A stretch of DNA of 64,000 nucleotides from Bisporella sp. PMI_857 (GCA_021307315.1 JAJSPD010000058.1:186001-250000); one strand, 5' to 3'; shown: positions 19,518-31,053, counted from the stretch's first letter. Notes: generated by a model from the letters alone, not told the origin. Program-made: numbers and translations.

Positions 19518-21610
19518 CTCTCAGGACCGTCAGGCCGTGCAACACACAGTTCGATATCGGAATCTCGACATGAACATTTTCCATTTCCGTCTTTGGACCT
19601 GAGCTGTTGCTGCTATAGCCTGAGCTGTGGTGAGCCGAGATGAGCCAGGCTAAGCAATTGAGCCAAGGAGGTGAGCCCACTTGGACAGGGGCGACCCGTT
19701 TGGGCTCCTTGGCTACGACTGCCGCTGGCTAAAATTGGAAAGAGTAAAGCAGGGATTCTTTGAGGCCGATTCTGGATCCCTGTTCGCAAAGAGCCGCACC
19801 AAACGACTTACGAAACCTCGCAAAATTCAACTTCAACGTATACAAGCACATACCGATCTGTTAAGCACCCATTCAACTCTTGTCTGCCAAAATACGTTGT
19901 ACTCAAATACACACGATATTGCACTTCAATAGCAGTCGATCGACGATTTTGTACGGTTTCAAAGGACCAAAAAGACAACAACACAAATCCTGCGAGTCGA
20001 TGTTTTGCACTCCTTATGAGCATGCTACCTATCATACAACACCACCAGATGCTTTCCCTAAGCAAGGTATTGTTTATGCGAGATCGCGCAACAAAGCGCT
20101 GTACGGCAGTTGTATTAAGAGTTACGACAGCTGGTGTGCGTAACGGGCATAGTAAAGTTTATGCAAATACGAAATCACCAGGAAACGATTTATATCAAAA
20201 ATCCGTTTGCCCGAGCAGCGGAGAATTTCATGCCAGCAAAGCATAGCAAGGCAAGCAAAGTCATCTCGACTGCTGAGCTGCATTGATGCAAGGTTGCTAG
20301 TGCACATGTTATCTGTCATGGGATTTATGCAGCTATGAAACTGGGTCAAGGAACTGGTCATAGTTGGATTCAGCAAAAAAGTTACGCAAGCAATACAAGG
20401 CAGATTCATCCAGGCAGCAGGCTGCACTGATGGAGAGTCCTAGGATTGACGTGGTTCCTAAGCATTTGAAATTCATGCATAAACGAAGTTACGCCGGGAA
20501 AGGATGTTGCCCTGGGCGGTTGAGAAATTTATGCAGAGCAAGGCCGATGCTATGGCTGATGTGATTCGTTCGGTGGCGGAGTTGCGGTGAAAGAGAGATT
20601 TGCATCAAGGTTTGCTTCTGAATATCGAAGAAGTCCAAAACATAGCATGGCAGAATCACGTCAGCGGCAAAGTTGCATTGATGAAAAGGGTTTAAGTATA
20701 CGATGACTGGCGGATTCTTGATCTTCTTGAAACTTATGCACAGGAGATAATGCTACGGAGAAAGGGGCTATAGTATAGCTCAGCTTGTTCTGTTTCTCGG
20801 TATAAGGAAAGTCAGAGCACATGTGAAAATACCGCAGCGGAAGAGGTTGTAGCAGTGCTCAGCCCGCCTACTTTCTCAGCATGATGTGAATCGTTCCACC
20901 AGAGCTGGAACTGCTGGGGAAAGGGTTGTGGCAGCGCTCAGCTCGCTTCTTTGGCATGATGTGAATTGGGGCTATAAACGAAACAAAAATAAGCTTGCAC
21001 AGCTGGATCTCTAATGAGGTGGGTCAGAAGGGAGAGTGAATACGTCATGGTTCAACTCAGCGCCTTTCGGAGCATAGAAGAAGCAAGAGAGTGCTTGGAT
21101 GTATGACAGGCTGCACGTGCTGTCATCGTCAAGCAGAGCATGTTCATGATGCACTTGGTTGACTCCGAGCATCCGATCCAGCTAGTGTGAGGCAGATTCA
21201 AGGTGAGACGGAGTCAAGGGATTATGCCAAAGCTCAGCTTGCCTCCTTCTCGGGCATGGCAGTGATCTGGTGAAACAGGAGGAGGAAGGATTTGCAGCGG
21301 GGCTCAGGCCCGGTCTTGTTATTCTGCATAAGGTAAGTGGTGCGTGCTATGCACGAGAAGGACAGTATTAATGCCGAGGCATTTTTGACGGTGAGGACGT
21401 CCGGGAGCATGGCATGGTAGGAGTGTACGGTAAGCCACAGAGCGGTTCTGCAAAGGCAGGACGCGAAGCATACATGGACCCTTTGATTTCCTCCGCTGCC
21501 ATCGTTTTCCAGTCCAGTTTTGTAGCCAGCAGTAAGCGGAGAATTTCTTGATTAACTTCCAATTAATTCCACGCGCTCGAAATGGCAACTTTTGTCTTTA
21601 CTTCTTATAG
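19518..21610. repeat. Degenerate dispersed repeats, no gene
   Basis: Imperfect units recur on the plus strand. Versions containing GCTCAGC followed by CATGATGTGAAT occur around 20850-20895 and 20930-20970. Weaker copies lie around 20775, 21235 and 21300. Another motif (CTGCATTGATG and variants) occurs near 20275, 20425 and 20675. Spacing is irregular and the units are diverged, so this is probably an old repeat or minisatellite-like array. No coding region was found. Confidence 0.45.
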
Positions 21611-23123
21611 TTTTATGCCAACTATTCCGCGCTCCAAGAACACAACAACTCGCTGCAAGCCTGCCTCGAAGCAACCCAACATCCTCGACAAGCTCTAGCG
21701 CAGCAAGCTGAGCGAGGCAGCACTTAGCATAGTCGACTAGCAGCAGCTAATGACAGTAGAAGAGACAAGCTTGGAATCCGAAGTAAGCTCTAAGATCGTG
21801 ATGTTTGGCTGGTAAAGATAGTAACTAACCTGGAGTAAAGACCGGCACGGCTTACGACGGCAACGACAAAAAAGACGACTGCGACTTTTCTTTTATCGAA
21901 CAACTGCTATATACTACGACAGAAGAAGAGCTTTGCAACGGAAGATCAACGTCCGAAAACACAGCTTTTGAAGTTGGAGATACAGCTGTAAAAAGAGGCG
22001 GCTCTTTTGATGATAACGGACGGGTCAGCACTAGGCAATGACTTAAGCGGCAGTCTAAGTGAGCACGCTTACTACTTTCTGTCGTGGAAATAGACGAGTT
22101 TTTTTAACATAGCGTAAAAGATAAAATTGTGCTGTTGGGCGATAACGACTCAAGTGCATCTGAAGCCAAAGTCGATGACGGTGGTTTTATGCCGAAAATG
22201 CAACGGCAAATGAAAACCTTTTCGATAGTTTAGAGACTGCTATCGAGTCGACAACTCCGGCCTTTTCCAATCTCGATATGTGGCACGATATTGATGACTT
22301 CTTCGAAACAGCACACGCTTGTGGCGCTCTGAACAAAACCTTTCGACGTTCGATTCTATGCGCTCTCATACTTCCTTTTCTTGTGCCTCGAGCGAGCTAT
22401 TGCACAACCCCACTAGTGCAGCAGGCCCATGTACGGTCCGCGTCAGATCCGAAGCCACGATGTGCTTTTCTGCTCGTCGCCATCCGCCTTTACTTTGCGC
22501 CAGAGCGTTACCAAAGAACCAGCCCGCTTATAGAAATCATGTTCATAATGGTTGAAGCTCAGCAGACGAACACGAGCTGGAGGTGCTTGGCTCTACACCC
22601 GATACCGATCCCGTTAATAAAAAGAAGAGTTAGCAGCAGGAGTTGGAGCAGAGGGACGACGGACCGCAGCAGGAGGTGAATGATCTGGCAGCGGCGGCGA
22701 CGACCGAAGGCGTCGATGATACCCATCCATCCGAAGAAGACGGAAGCCCAAGGCCAGCCCTCCTACTGTCTTGCGGTCCCTTGTCAAAGTCAAGTCATGA
22801 TGAGGCGGTGGGTTGTAGCGATGGTGACAGCGACAATGACGTTAATGACAACAAAGCTTGGCACAGCTGAAGAGGGAACGCGATTAGAGGATCTGGAATC
22901 AGGAAGGAGAGATTTCGGTATAGATGAGTTACCTGATATTCCCGAGGCGAGCGGGAGTAACAGCGCGAACTGGGCGGAAGAGGTGAATAGAAAGACTGGT
23001 GAGTCTGGCCGACAGACACATGCCAACAGCGGCCATATCGATCCGAGAACTGGAATCGTTAGTCCTCAGGCTGTGGCAAGGGATAGTACGCTCGAAAGGG
23101 GGGAACTGCCTATGTCGTTTTAG
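21611..23123 (+). pseudogene. Decayed coding region of unknown family
   Basis: Several plus-strand segments read like protein between scattered stops and shifts. One starts MPTIPRSKNTTTRCKPASKQ at about 21614. Another near 21890 includes DFSFIEQLLYTTTEEELCN. A Glu/Asp-rich part lies near 22640. The best-preserved tail (22680-23123) contains LPDIPEASGSNSANWAEEVN and IDPRTGIVSPQAVARDSTLE. Stops such as TAG in CTCTAGCGC could come from CAG by one transition. The family is not recognised; a transposable-element gene or an old host gene are both possible. Coordinates are approximate. Confidence 0.35.
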
Positions 23124-23592
23124 CCGCGGAGGGCGGCGACTGAGCAGTATAAACGGAGGTAGATTAAATAATTCTACTACCGGGGATATATTCAAAAGGT
23201 AGCCGATCTTCATCTTTAGAGAGATGTAATATCGAGAAACGGTGTATTTCTGACAGGAAGTGGCAAAACAGCTACAATTTGAGATTGAAACATGTGGCAT
23301 ATGGCAGTGGCATTTAAACTTAGACAGGAAGGACTCGATACAGTACGCGCCTGGAATCACAGTACATATAGCGATGACAGTAACGAAAAAAAATAGACAG
23401 ACAGATATAGACTATCTAGAAATTTGTAATTTTTAAGTATCATTTCATTCCCTCCTTCGTTGTTCTTGGGTTTTGTCTTTGCTGCCTGCGCGACGTCATC
23501 AGATCTGAACTGGCAGCGGAACGACTCTTCTTTAGAGGTGACGTCTTTCTAGTGAAACACACGGGTAGTTTGGGTATATGCCATAAGCCGTC

Positions 23593-24181
23593 GAGCAGGA
23601 GCGAGAGAAGTTGAAGGCCGGGGCATACAGAGTCCAAGGGACGGACGTGGAGGCGGAAGTTCGGCGACTTACCACCGCTATCGGCAGTGCGAAGAGCCGG
23701 CGTCGAGATATTATCTCTGAGGAATACCGGGCAGGCTACTTCCGCCGCCGCCCAACGGAAGACATTGAGCGGCAGAACCGTGGACAGGAGGAGGGAGAGT
23801 ACATCGAACCCGTGGTTCAGCACTAGATCCCTCAGAGAACGCAGCTTGTTGACCTCATCTGCACTCGCGTCACCGATATTGCCCTCCAGGGCACTATTAA
23901 TCGCCGCATTGAGACCGCCGAGCTCATACACGCTCTCTGCGGCTATCGTGAGGTCGCGTCGCGCTACCGACTTCCCGTCGCCCAGCCCCCACGAGTTTTT
24001 TTCAAGGAAGGGTCTCCTGAAATCGGACCTCTCGCTCTTATATCTCCCCTTGTCTGCGGCAAGATGCAGTGCCTGCTCTGTATAGGAGACGAATCGAGGA
24101 GCTACGGAGAACGGATGGGTTCTTTTTTTTTTTTTTTTTTGCCACCTTCTGAAGATGATGGATCATGTTGAACGTAGGTAG
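23593..24181 (+). pseudogene. C-terminal relic of a DUF3435 / C2H2-finger (tyrosine-recombinase-like) gene
   Basis: The plus-strand frame from 23593 reads EQEREKLKAGAYRVQGTDVE, then RRRDIISEEYRAGYFRRRPT, a TAG near 23824, and continues in frame with RRIETAELIHALCGYREVA and MQCLLCIGDESRSYGERMGS, ending near FCHLLKMMDHVERR. The order (charged helix, EYRAGYF-like segment, ELI.ALCGyRE, CLlCIGD...Rt.sF, H...H) matches the C-terminus of fungal DUF3435 proteins as I know them. That family includes the tyrosine recombinases of Starship elements. An 18-bp T run (24123-24140) lies inside the finger region. The recombinase core is not present upstream in readable form, so this is a fragment. Confidence 0.6.
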
Positions 24182-25581
24182 TCACCTCAAAGGAAAAGAT
24201 CTGCTGGCTAAGATAAAATGTCGTCACCTAACGTGTGAGTCTCAGACGCTTGTTCTCAAACACTTGGAGGATTTCCAAGTCTATGTACAGACAGTACTAC
24301 GGCATCAGGCTACGGGAACCTAGGTTTGTGTGTTCGACAAAATAGACGGCGTTCCATCTCATATATAGATTTCCAAATTACCATTCCTATCTGCTGCTGT
24401 TTTTATTCTTTTTGGCCTTGCTGGCTGGTGACTTTGTGCTATGTTTGGAGACAAGACCTTTGTATCGTGATACAAGTAGGATCCTATAGGACGAGGCGGT
24501 GGTTGTCTTGCTTGCTTGCTATCAAATATCGCAGAAGCAACTTCGGCTTTACTTCCTCTGTCCTGGTAGCTCTACTAGAACCCAATCATAGCCGTCTAAA
24601 TCAATCCAGTCGTCCCCAACCAATGCCAGCTTGATATGATACACAGATAAATCCTCTACTTCCGTACCTGTCTGCTCATCCATCTGCTCATCTATCTATC
24701 TTCCCGTGCTCGCTTGAACTCTACATCATATTTCCAGAGGCTGTTGTCTTCAGACCACACTCACTCTCATTAACCAGCAACTACGTCTTGTACCTAGGTA
24801 CACAAGGTCAGTAAAAGAGAGCCGGTTATTGCAGAGCTTACGCACTCAAGTCTAGCAAATTAGCAATAGCTTCACCATAGACTTATCTTATCTGATCATA
24901 TAAATCTGTACTTACTATAAAACCTACTATTGAATTTTGAACCGTCTAATTCCGACATTGAAATACATATGAGCTTCCCAGCTGGTTTTTACTTGATCGA
25001 TTGGGTCACGTACGACCATCATCAAGACTTCTTTCTAGGTAGTCGTCCTTGGCAATGGCTACACAGATTCGGAAATGTACACGATGATAAAGAAGCAACA
25101 TTCACACACACCCAAATGAACAATTTCGTCTCCGAGCGGGATGTTCCATTCACTCTGGATTCGACGTCACTAATCTCCCTCCTGCACATATCCTCAAGCA
25201 CCGAGAGACCCGCCCCAGTACCTTTAAAACAGCCAATGTGAACCAAACGCGAGAAAATTGGTATCCGGCCGAGAACCAGGACTTTGAACCCTCGAGACCT
25301 AATAGCGGCAGGTCTCATACATCTCCTCTGCAAGGAGAATGTCAGATTGCTGTCGTAGGCTTCAATGAGTGACGACATGCACATCCGTGATATGGGTGGG
25401 TTAATGACTCCACTTCTGCAAGAAAAAGAAGAAATCGAATTTCCTTAGCTAGATCCTCAACAACACATGTAGAGTAAAGTGATACGAGCTCTCTCAAGCG
25501 ATCAGGTGTGTTAGTGTACGAGTATTGAATTAGATCAAAAATACTCTCGTCACTCTCGGTATCTGAAAGGCCAAAGAATAT
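24182..25581. other. Intergenic, nothing recognised
   Basis: About 1.4 kb of pyrimidine-rich and AT-rich sequence. The open frame at 24930-25241 has no recognisable domain and overlaps an antisense frame. No repeats with clear ends were found. Confidence 0.4.
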
Positions 25582-26214
25582 TCAACCATCACGAAGTTCT
25601 TCCACCTGCGTGACATCTTCCACAAACGAAGCGCCATACTCTCTCATCATCTGTATCTTCTCCTCCATATCCATCGCGAAACCCACCCTCCCAAAATCTC
25701 TTGGCATTTGCCTGGCACTCGCAAACCTCAACACCCACACGCCGACTCCATCCGTCGGCCACCCAAACACCAGCACCTTTTCTTCTTCCTCCGTCATCTC
25801 CCTCATGCCGATCTGCACCTCGATCCAATCCTGCTTGCTCGGCCACAGCGTCGCGCCAGTCCGTCGCAGGAGATGGCAGAATCTGTCTTCTTCGTCGGCG
25901 CTGCGTGAGCACTGCGATACGTGAGAGCGGGGGAGCGAGAGGAAGAGCATGTCCAGAAGGTCGGCCTGTTTGATGAGAACGCCGCCAGTGGAGGGGTAGC
26001 CGTAGACAACGCATCCTCGGGTGCCGAAGGAGGTCCGTTCGGTCGTCGATGGAGGGGGTTGGGGGCATGACCGGACCAGCGAGTCGGCGCCCATTATCGT
26101 TCGTTGACGGGAAACAGGGAAAAGGTTGATGGGAAGTGAACAGCTAATGGTTTGTTGGAAGAGAGTCGATAGAAAGCCAAAGGTCATGGCGACGAGCATG
26201 CCACTGAACCTCAT
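25582..26214 (-). CDS. Conserved fungal hypothetical protein
   Basis: 210 residues in one frame; function unknown. The part from about residue 66 looks conserved. It has CVVYGYPSTGGVLIKQADLL, an Asp/Glu-rich segment DEEDRFCHLLRRTGATLWPS, and KVLVFGWPTDGVGVWVLRFA. These segments are familiar from uncharacterised filamentous-fungal proteins. The first 40 residues are hydrophobic and may be a signal anchor. The internal Met at residue 41 (position 26094) is a plausible alternative start giving a soluble protein. No catalytic motif is apparent. Confidence 0.65.
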   Translation of the reverse strand: MRFSGMLVAMTFGFLSTLFQQTISCSLPINLFPVSRQRTIMGADSLVRSCPQPPPSTTERTSFGTRGCVVYGYPSTGGVLIKQADLLDMLFLSLPRSHVSQCSRSADEEDRFCHLLRRTGATLWPSKQDWIEVQIGMREMTEEEEKVLVFGWPTDGVGVWVLRFASARQMPRDFGRVGFAMDMEEKIQMMREYGASFVEDVTQVEELRDG

Positions 26215-27608
26215 GTTTTGATAAGGCTACAAACAAGAACAGACCGATGTTGGGGTATCACGTGACTCGACCCTAGAAGCTCATGAGCACGCTCTTAGGG
26301 TTATGCGGATGACTGTTTCGTATGTAGGAGTTGGGAGAAGCTCCTTTGGCTAGCGACAATAAAGCCAAAAGCAGTACGCGAGTGAATTAAGATAGCATAT
26401 TCAACTGATTGGGCAGGAACCTTGATATGTTGGCAGGTATAATAAGAACGCCCTGCAAATATTGTTCGACTGAGGTCTACCTACTGCTAAGTGCTGTCCT
26501 CGGCGTTATCGACGCTATATAGTACTACCCCCCCCTCTAAACAGATGTTAAATCAAAGAAAACTGGGTCAGATTAATGATGTAGGTACCCTGAGTGGCTA
26601 TAGGCATTGTCCGGCCTTTTGCACGGGCCCCAAACTGGTCTGTTTCAGTAATCAAGGTGGCAAAAGAAGATTCCAGAGGCAAAACCAGCAGTTTTGACTG
26701 GTTAGACCCTCGTGCCAATGCTCTACAAAACCCACAATTTAACATCTGTTTAGGGGGGAATAGTAGTATGTTAAAGGGTAGATGCTACTTATACTGGGAT
26801 TAGCGGTGGCAGGAACCTTGACATGTTGGTAGCTATAATAAGAATGCCTGCAAGTCTTGTACAAAAGGGGTGGACAGTGGGTTAAGTCAACCCCCTTTCG
26901 TTCTACCGAGGTCTACTTGATAGAACGGGAAATACACAATGATAGTCAGGAAGAATTGGGGATGCCGTTCAGGCTCTCTATTCTTGTCTATGTGTCTGTA
27001 GAATACAGATCTGTGATAATTTGGGGGTATGAAAAGTCTTCCGCGCTAGCGTTCTCCACTTAGTCAGGACATGTCAGCTACCTAGATCTCAAATCCTGAC
27101 ACTACTTTGTACATGCTCGAATATTCCAACAAAACCTAGTCCGTGCACCTAGTGAGGCTTTGTCTCCATACGGTACAGCCAATGACTATAAATTTCTTGG
27201 AACGCCGCCTTTACACTATTTTCCACAAACTATGTATCTGCACCGAAAATACTATTGGGGCCCCACAAAATACTAGCAAAAATCAAAAGAAGCATTGCCA
27301 AGCATTTCCATGTGGAGATGGTGTGGCTGTGGAATATTCGGGCTGTACGAAGTACTTGATTACTGTTGAGCGATATCCTCGGCGTTACTAACTGTATACG
27401 GAGGTATAAGTAACATTCTAAAGGGTGAACGCCGCTTGGACTGGGATAGCGGTATGTCGAGGGCTACCTGCGAGAGGCACAGTACTTTTTGCGGTAGGCA
27501 ATTTTGGGGACTTCGTAGATGAAGCATCTAGAGATTAATATATATTCTTGTTCCTTTTGCTTGATTTCATCCGACAGTAGCTCTCAAACTCTAATACGAC
27601 TTGCGAAC
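26215..27608. repeat. Intergenic with diverged duplicated segments and an inverted-repeat element
   Basis: Segments recur in diverged form. The sequence around 26415-26460 (GGAACCTTGATATGTTGG) returns at about 26812-26860. The sequence around 26765-26812 (AAAGGGTAGATGC, ACTGGGATTAGCGG) returns at about 27418-27450. The motif ATCCTCGGCGTTA near 27375 resembles GTCCTCGGCGTTA near 26500. This is an old local duplication or diverged transposon copies. No gene was found. Confidence 0.5.
26523..26768. mobile_element. Candidate MITE with about 30-bp terminal inverted repeats
   Basis: Left arm 26523-26553 contains CCCTCTAAACAGATGTTAAA; the right arm 26737-26768 carries its near-exact complement, TTTAACATCTGTTTAGGGGG. 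About 180 bp lie between with no coding capacity. The arms differ by a few bases, so the element is not young. The exact ends and the target duplication are unclear. Confidence 0.55.
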
Positions 27609-30600
27609 ATGGTTCTCGTTACAGCTCTTACAACCTTCTTCTTGCTGCAACGCTCCACTTCAGCTGCGCAGCCTCCCGATTTTCCAGGCACCGAGACTCC
27701 TTACCAAGTGACTCCAACTGGCACTGATGTTCCCGCGGCAACTGGTACCGATGTGGCACCTGCTAATAAACTTGGAACGCTCCTCTATGCCTATGTTGAC
27801 TGCAACAAAAACTTCGGCAGCAAAGCCAAGAGCAAAATTGACGGCGCCTATTATGATGCATGGCTGACATCCAAGTAAGTCAATCTCTCGTAATAATCAT
27901 ATCCGCGTTTGTCGTGAGCTGTCCCATTGCCCCCAGCCTTCACACCGATCCTAATTCTTGCGAAATCATCTGGAGAAGAAATAGACTGACTCTGTCGTCG
28001 TGCTCTCCAGCACTGCAGGAGTGGCGTCAAATATCGATTGGAACAACGCAGCTGCACTGGAGTTTCTGGGTGCTCCAGGGCTGAACAAAGCCCAGCAACC
28101 TCAAATCCAGGCGGTCCTCGCAAATACGGCAACGGTCATCTATAGCTTAAAAAATCCCTTCCAGCATTATATCAAAGTTCGCTGCGATGATCCAAAAAAG
28201 AAATGCCAAAACCGGCCCGATGATGATCCGTGTCAACCCAAGTACTGTCACCCATGTGCCTGTCTTTCTACTGATCCGGAACACGGATAAAGTGACTTTA
28301 CTGATGCATTCCAGTCCACCAATTCCCGGCGCGCCAAAGCCATCATCAATGCCACTTGCATATTCGACGAACTCTGACCCAGATGCTCCCGGGACTCCGA
28401 TGATCAATTTCTGCGCCGGCTTTTTTGCTCGCAGAAGTCTGGCAGACGCAATCACATACGGAAAAGCTCAAAATAGCCCAAACAACTTAAGACTTGCAAA
28501 CTATGAAAACAGAGCACTAACATTTTTGGTGAGCTGGATCAGAAGCCTAGACTCCGCGAATCTGGTGTACTAACCGAAACCGATCAGCATGAGTTGTTCC
28601 ATTTAGATCTGGCTGCTGACTCTCCATCACCTAATCCTAGTGTCGAGGATCTCCAGATTGACATCAAATATGGTGAGAGCAGTACCCGTTCCACTCCGGC
28701 ATACGGTCCCTTCGCGACTAAAGTATTGGCTCGCTGGCAAGGTGGAGGAGCAGGAGTAGGCTCTGTCGGATACTATGTTCAGCGAAACGCCGACAATCTG
28801 GCATATTATGCATTGGCTAAGTACGTGATGTCGAAAAATGGCAACGTATATCCTCACCTACCCATTGTCACGCGCGAAATCGATGGGCCCCCATATCTAC
28901 CCTATCCGGGCTCACTCGCCGTATTCGTTACAGAAGGCAGCAACTTTTTCTTGAATATTACCAACGATCTTGAAACGTGGGAAACGGATTGGGCTCCTAC
29001 CCTTGGTGGAGACTATCCAGGTTGCTCTGACAATGAAAACGATGGGGCTGCCAGCGAAGCCCTAACCATTAACGGATTTGCTCCAGCTTCCGCTTACCCA
29101 GATGACTATAACAGCCAAGTGTCGACTTGGATAACGGCCCTGGGCTCGACGGATGGTTCGGGAGCGGACGCCGGCCAGCAGATCGCCTTGGCGTCGTATA
29201 TTAACCCGCTCGGGGACCCGGCTTCGTGGCAACGACTCTTCGCATACGACTCCAACAAGGTCAGCGTGTTGGTTGCTAATGTTTTGAACGGTCCAGATTA
29301 CGTGGTTGATGAAGGCTGGAAATCGGTGATTGATCAAGCTGCGGGTCAAGGCAAAAAGATCCTCGGCTATGTTCGGACTGGCTACCTTGGCGTGAGTCAA
29401 CAACAATTTACAACCAGACTAGGCTCGCATAACCTCGCAGACTGGGCTTCGCAAATTGAACAAGATGTCGATAAGTGGTTTGAGCTATATGGCGCTAGTC
29501 TCGGCGGCATCTTTTTTGATGAAGGCTGGCCAGAATGCGGTGCCAACAACATTTACGCAGATCTATACGCATACATCAACAATTATACGAAGCGTAAACA
29601 CCCTGGCGCTTATACAGTACTTAATCCGGGCTCGCCAATAGCTCAATGTTTTGAAAATACCATGGACACGCTGTTGACGTTTGAGAGCAGCTATGAGACT
29701 TATACAAGCTCGTACGTAGCTAATGATTGGACGCCAACGGATCCCCGAAAGATATGGCACATCATCTACAGAGTACCACAGGATCAGGTTGCGAATGTTG
29801 CTGCCCTTGCCTGGAGCCGCCATGCAGGGCTAGTGGAAATCACTGATGATGACCAGCCCAACCCTTATGATACTCTACCCAGCGAGGCTTATATGCAAGC
29901 AGCCATCGGCGCCGTAACAGGTGGAAAGCCTCGCATTGATGACCCAGATGAAGTCGCCGGCTCCTACGTTGCTGGTCTTCCAACCAACGCGGTCGTCTCC
30001 TCTTCGGACTATACCTCCGTCACCCTCACCTGGTCATCAGTCGAGAATGCTCTTGGCTACGCGGTGTATAAGAACGGTGCACAGGTACTGGAGCTGCCGG
30101 CCTCAATAACCCGAGCTACGATTGGCATGCTCGACCCCGGAACCTCTGGTATCGCCTTCGAGGTCCAGACGATCTTAGCTTCGAGCAGTGGAGGTAGCTC
30201 CCAGTCGATCTTGGCGAGCACGAAAAGTCTACCACCCAATGGTACAATCACCAATGTTGGCTTCACAAAGAATGGCAACACCGTTACCTACACTGCCGAC
30301 GTCCTGGTCCCATACGCATTCGTGCGGCTATTCATCGGCATCGCTCAACCGGATATCGGAATCGGCCGCGGGTGGCCGATTCAGTCGCCAGGCGTGGACG
30401 CTCAAGGTACCGCGTGGCACGAGATCGTGAACTACCTCGTCGAAGGCAATGACTTTTACTCCGGCTTTTACAAATACAGTGGCGCTTGGTACGAGACGAG
30501 CAAAGATAATGCGGATTGGTCGTGGTCCTCCATCGGTACCGCGCCGCAATCTCAGAGTGGGTACACGTATACGTGGACCGTTCCGTTCGCTGGCACCGAT

Positions 30601-30693
30601 GCTATAGCCAGCGAATATGTGATACAAGGTCAAGGGTACGCGCCGGTCAAGAATGTCTTCATGGGAACCCTTCGCTTCTACAGCATTGTATAG
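27609..30693 (+). CDS. Secreted HExxH metallopeptidase-like / Spherulin-4 (GH135) fusion protein
   Basis: Four exons (27609-27874, 28011-28241, 28315-28528, 28588-30693) give about 938 residues. The third intron has a CTAAC branch site (about 28569-28573). Residues 1-19 look like a signal peptide. Residues 40-400 resemble fungal putative metallopeptidases: MINFCAGFFARRSLADAITY, then exon 3 joins exon 4 to give RALTFLHELFHLDL, whose HELFH is an HExxH zinc motif at about 238-242. Residues 420-690 match Spherulin-4/GH135 glycosidases: IALASYINPLGDPASWQRL, GKKILGYVRTGYLG, and GGIFFDEGWPECG near 547 with the acidic D-E pair. A fibronectin-III-like module and a beta-rich tail follow. GH135 members cleave alpha-1,4-galactosaminogalactan. 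Both parts lie in one uninterrupted exon, so the fusion is not a splicing artefact. Coupled cleavage of protein and glycan is inference. Confidence 0.85.
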
Positions 30694-30830
30694 TGTGGCG
30701 TGGATGAAAATTCTTGGGTCTTTTGTCATACGACCTCAGCTGGCTTCACTGGTCCGGATGTATAAAAGGGAGGCAACACTTACCAGTGTAAGAACAAAAA
30801 ACTTTAATTACTCAATTATATTCGATTATA

Positions 30831-30870
30831 ATTAGATTAGATTAGATTAGATTAGATTAGATTAGATTAG
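30831..30870. repeat. (ATTAG)8 microsatellite
   Basis: Eight uninterrupted copies of ATTAG just downstream of the fusion gene. It differs from the fungal telomere repeat TTAGGG, so it is a simple sequence repeat. Confidence 0.95.
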
Positions 30871-30902
30871 ATTTAGAATAGTAATTGTTGGTACTGTAGC
30901 TA

Positions 30903-31053
30903 CAGTAGGGTGCAAAAAGTATCGACACCCCCCCTTGCTAGCGCGGTTGCTTCAGGGGAGTGAAAATGCGTACATTAAAAACTGCAGCCCTGAAACTGCG
31001 TATATACAGTCACGCTAGCAAGGGGGGGTGTCGATACTTTTTGCACCCTACTG
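30903..31053. mobile_element. 151-bp MITE, Tc1/mariner-like, with perfect 41-bp terminal inverted repeats
   Basis: The left end (30903-30943) starts CAGTAGGGTGCAAAAAGTAT, and the right end (31013-31053) is its exact reverse complement over all 41 bases. Both ends are flanked by TA (30901-30902 and 31054-31055), the Tc1/mariner target duplication. The 69-bp centre is non-coding. Identical arms imply a recent insertion or recent activity. The element must depend on a transposase encoded elsewhere. Confidence 0.9.

Noticed and set aside
20750..21330. CRISPR-like spaced repeats
   Set aside because: Units and spacers are irregular and diverged, and the DNA is fungal.
23440..23931. 163-residue minus-strand open frame
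   Set aside because: Overlaps the plus-strand DUF3435 relic, whose motifs run in order across 600 bp. The minus frame shows no domain and no start near its upstream extension.
9593..24181. Complete Starship element
   Set aside because: Only a C-terminal DUF3435 fragment is visible; no full captain gene and no boundary repeats were found, so only the question is raised.
30831..30870. Telomere-like repeat
   Set aside because: The unit is ATTAG, not TTAGGG, and the tract is internal; it is a microsatellite.
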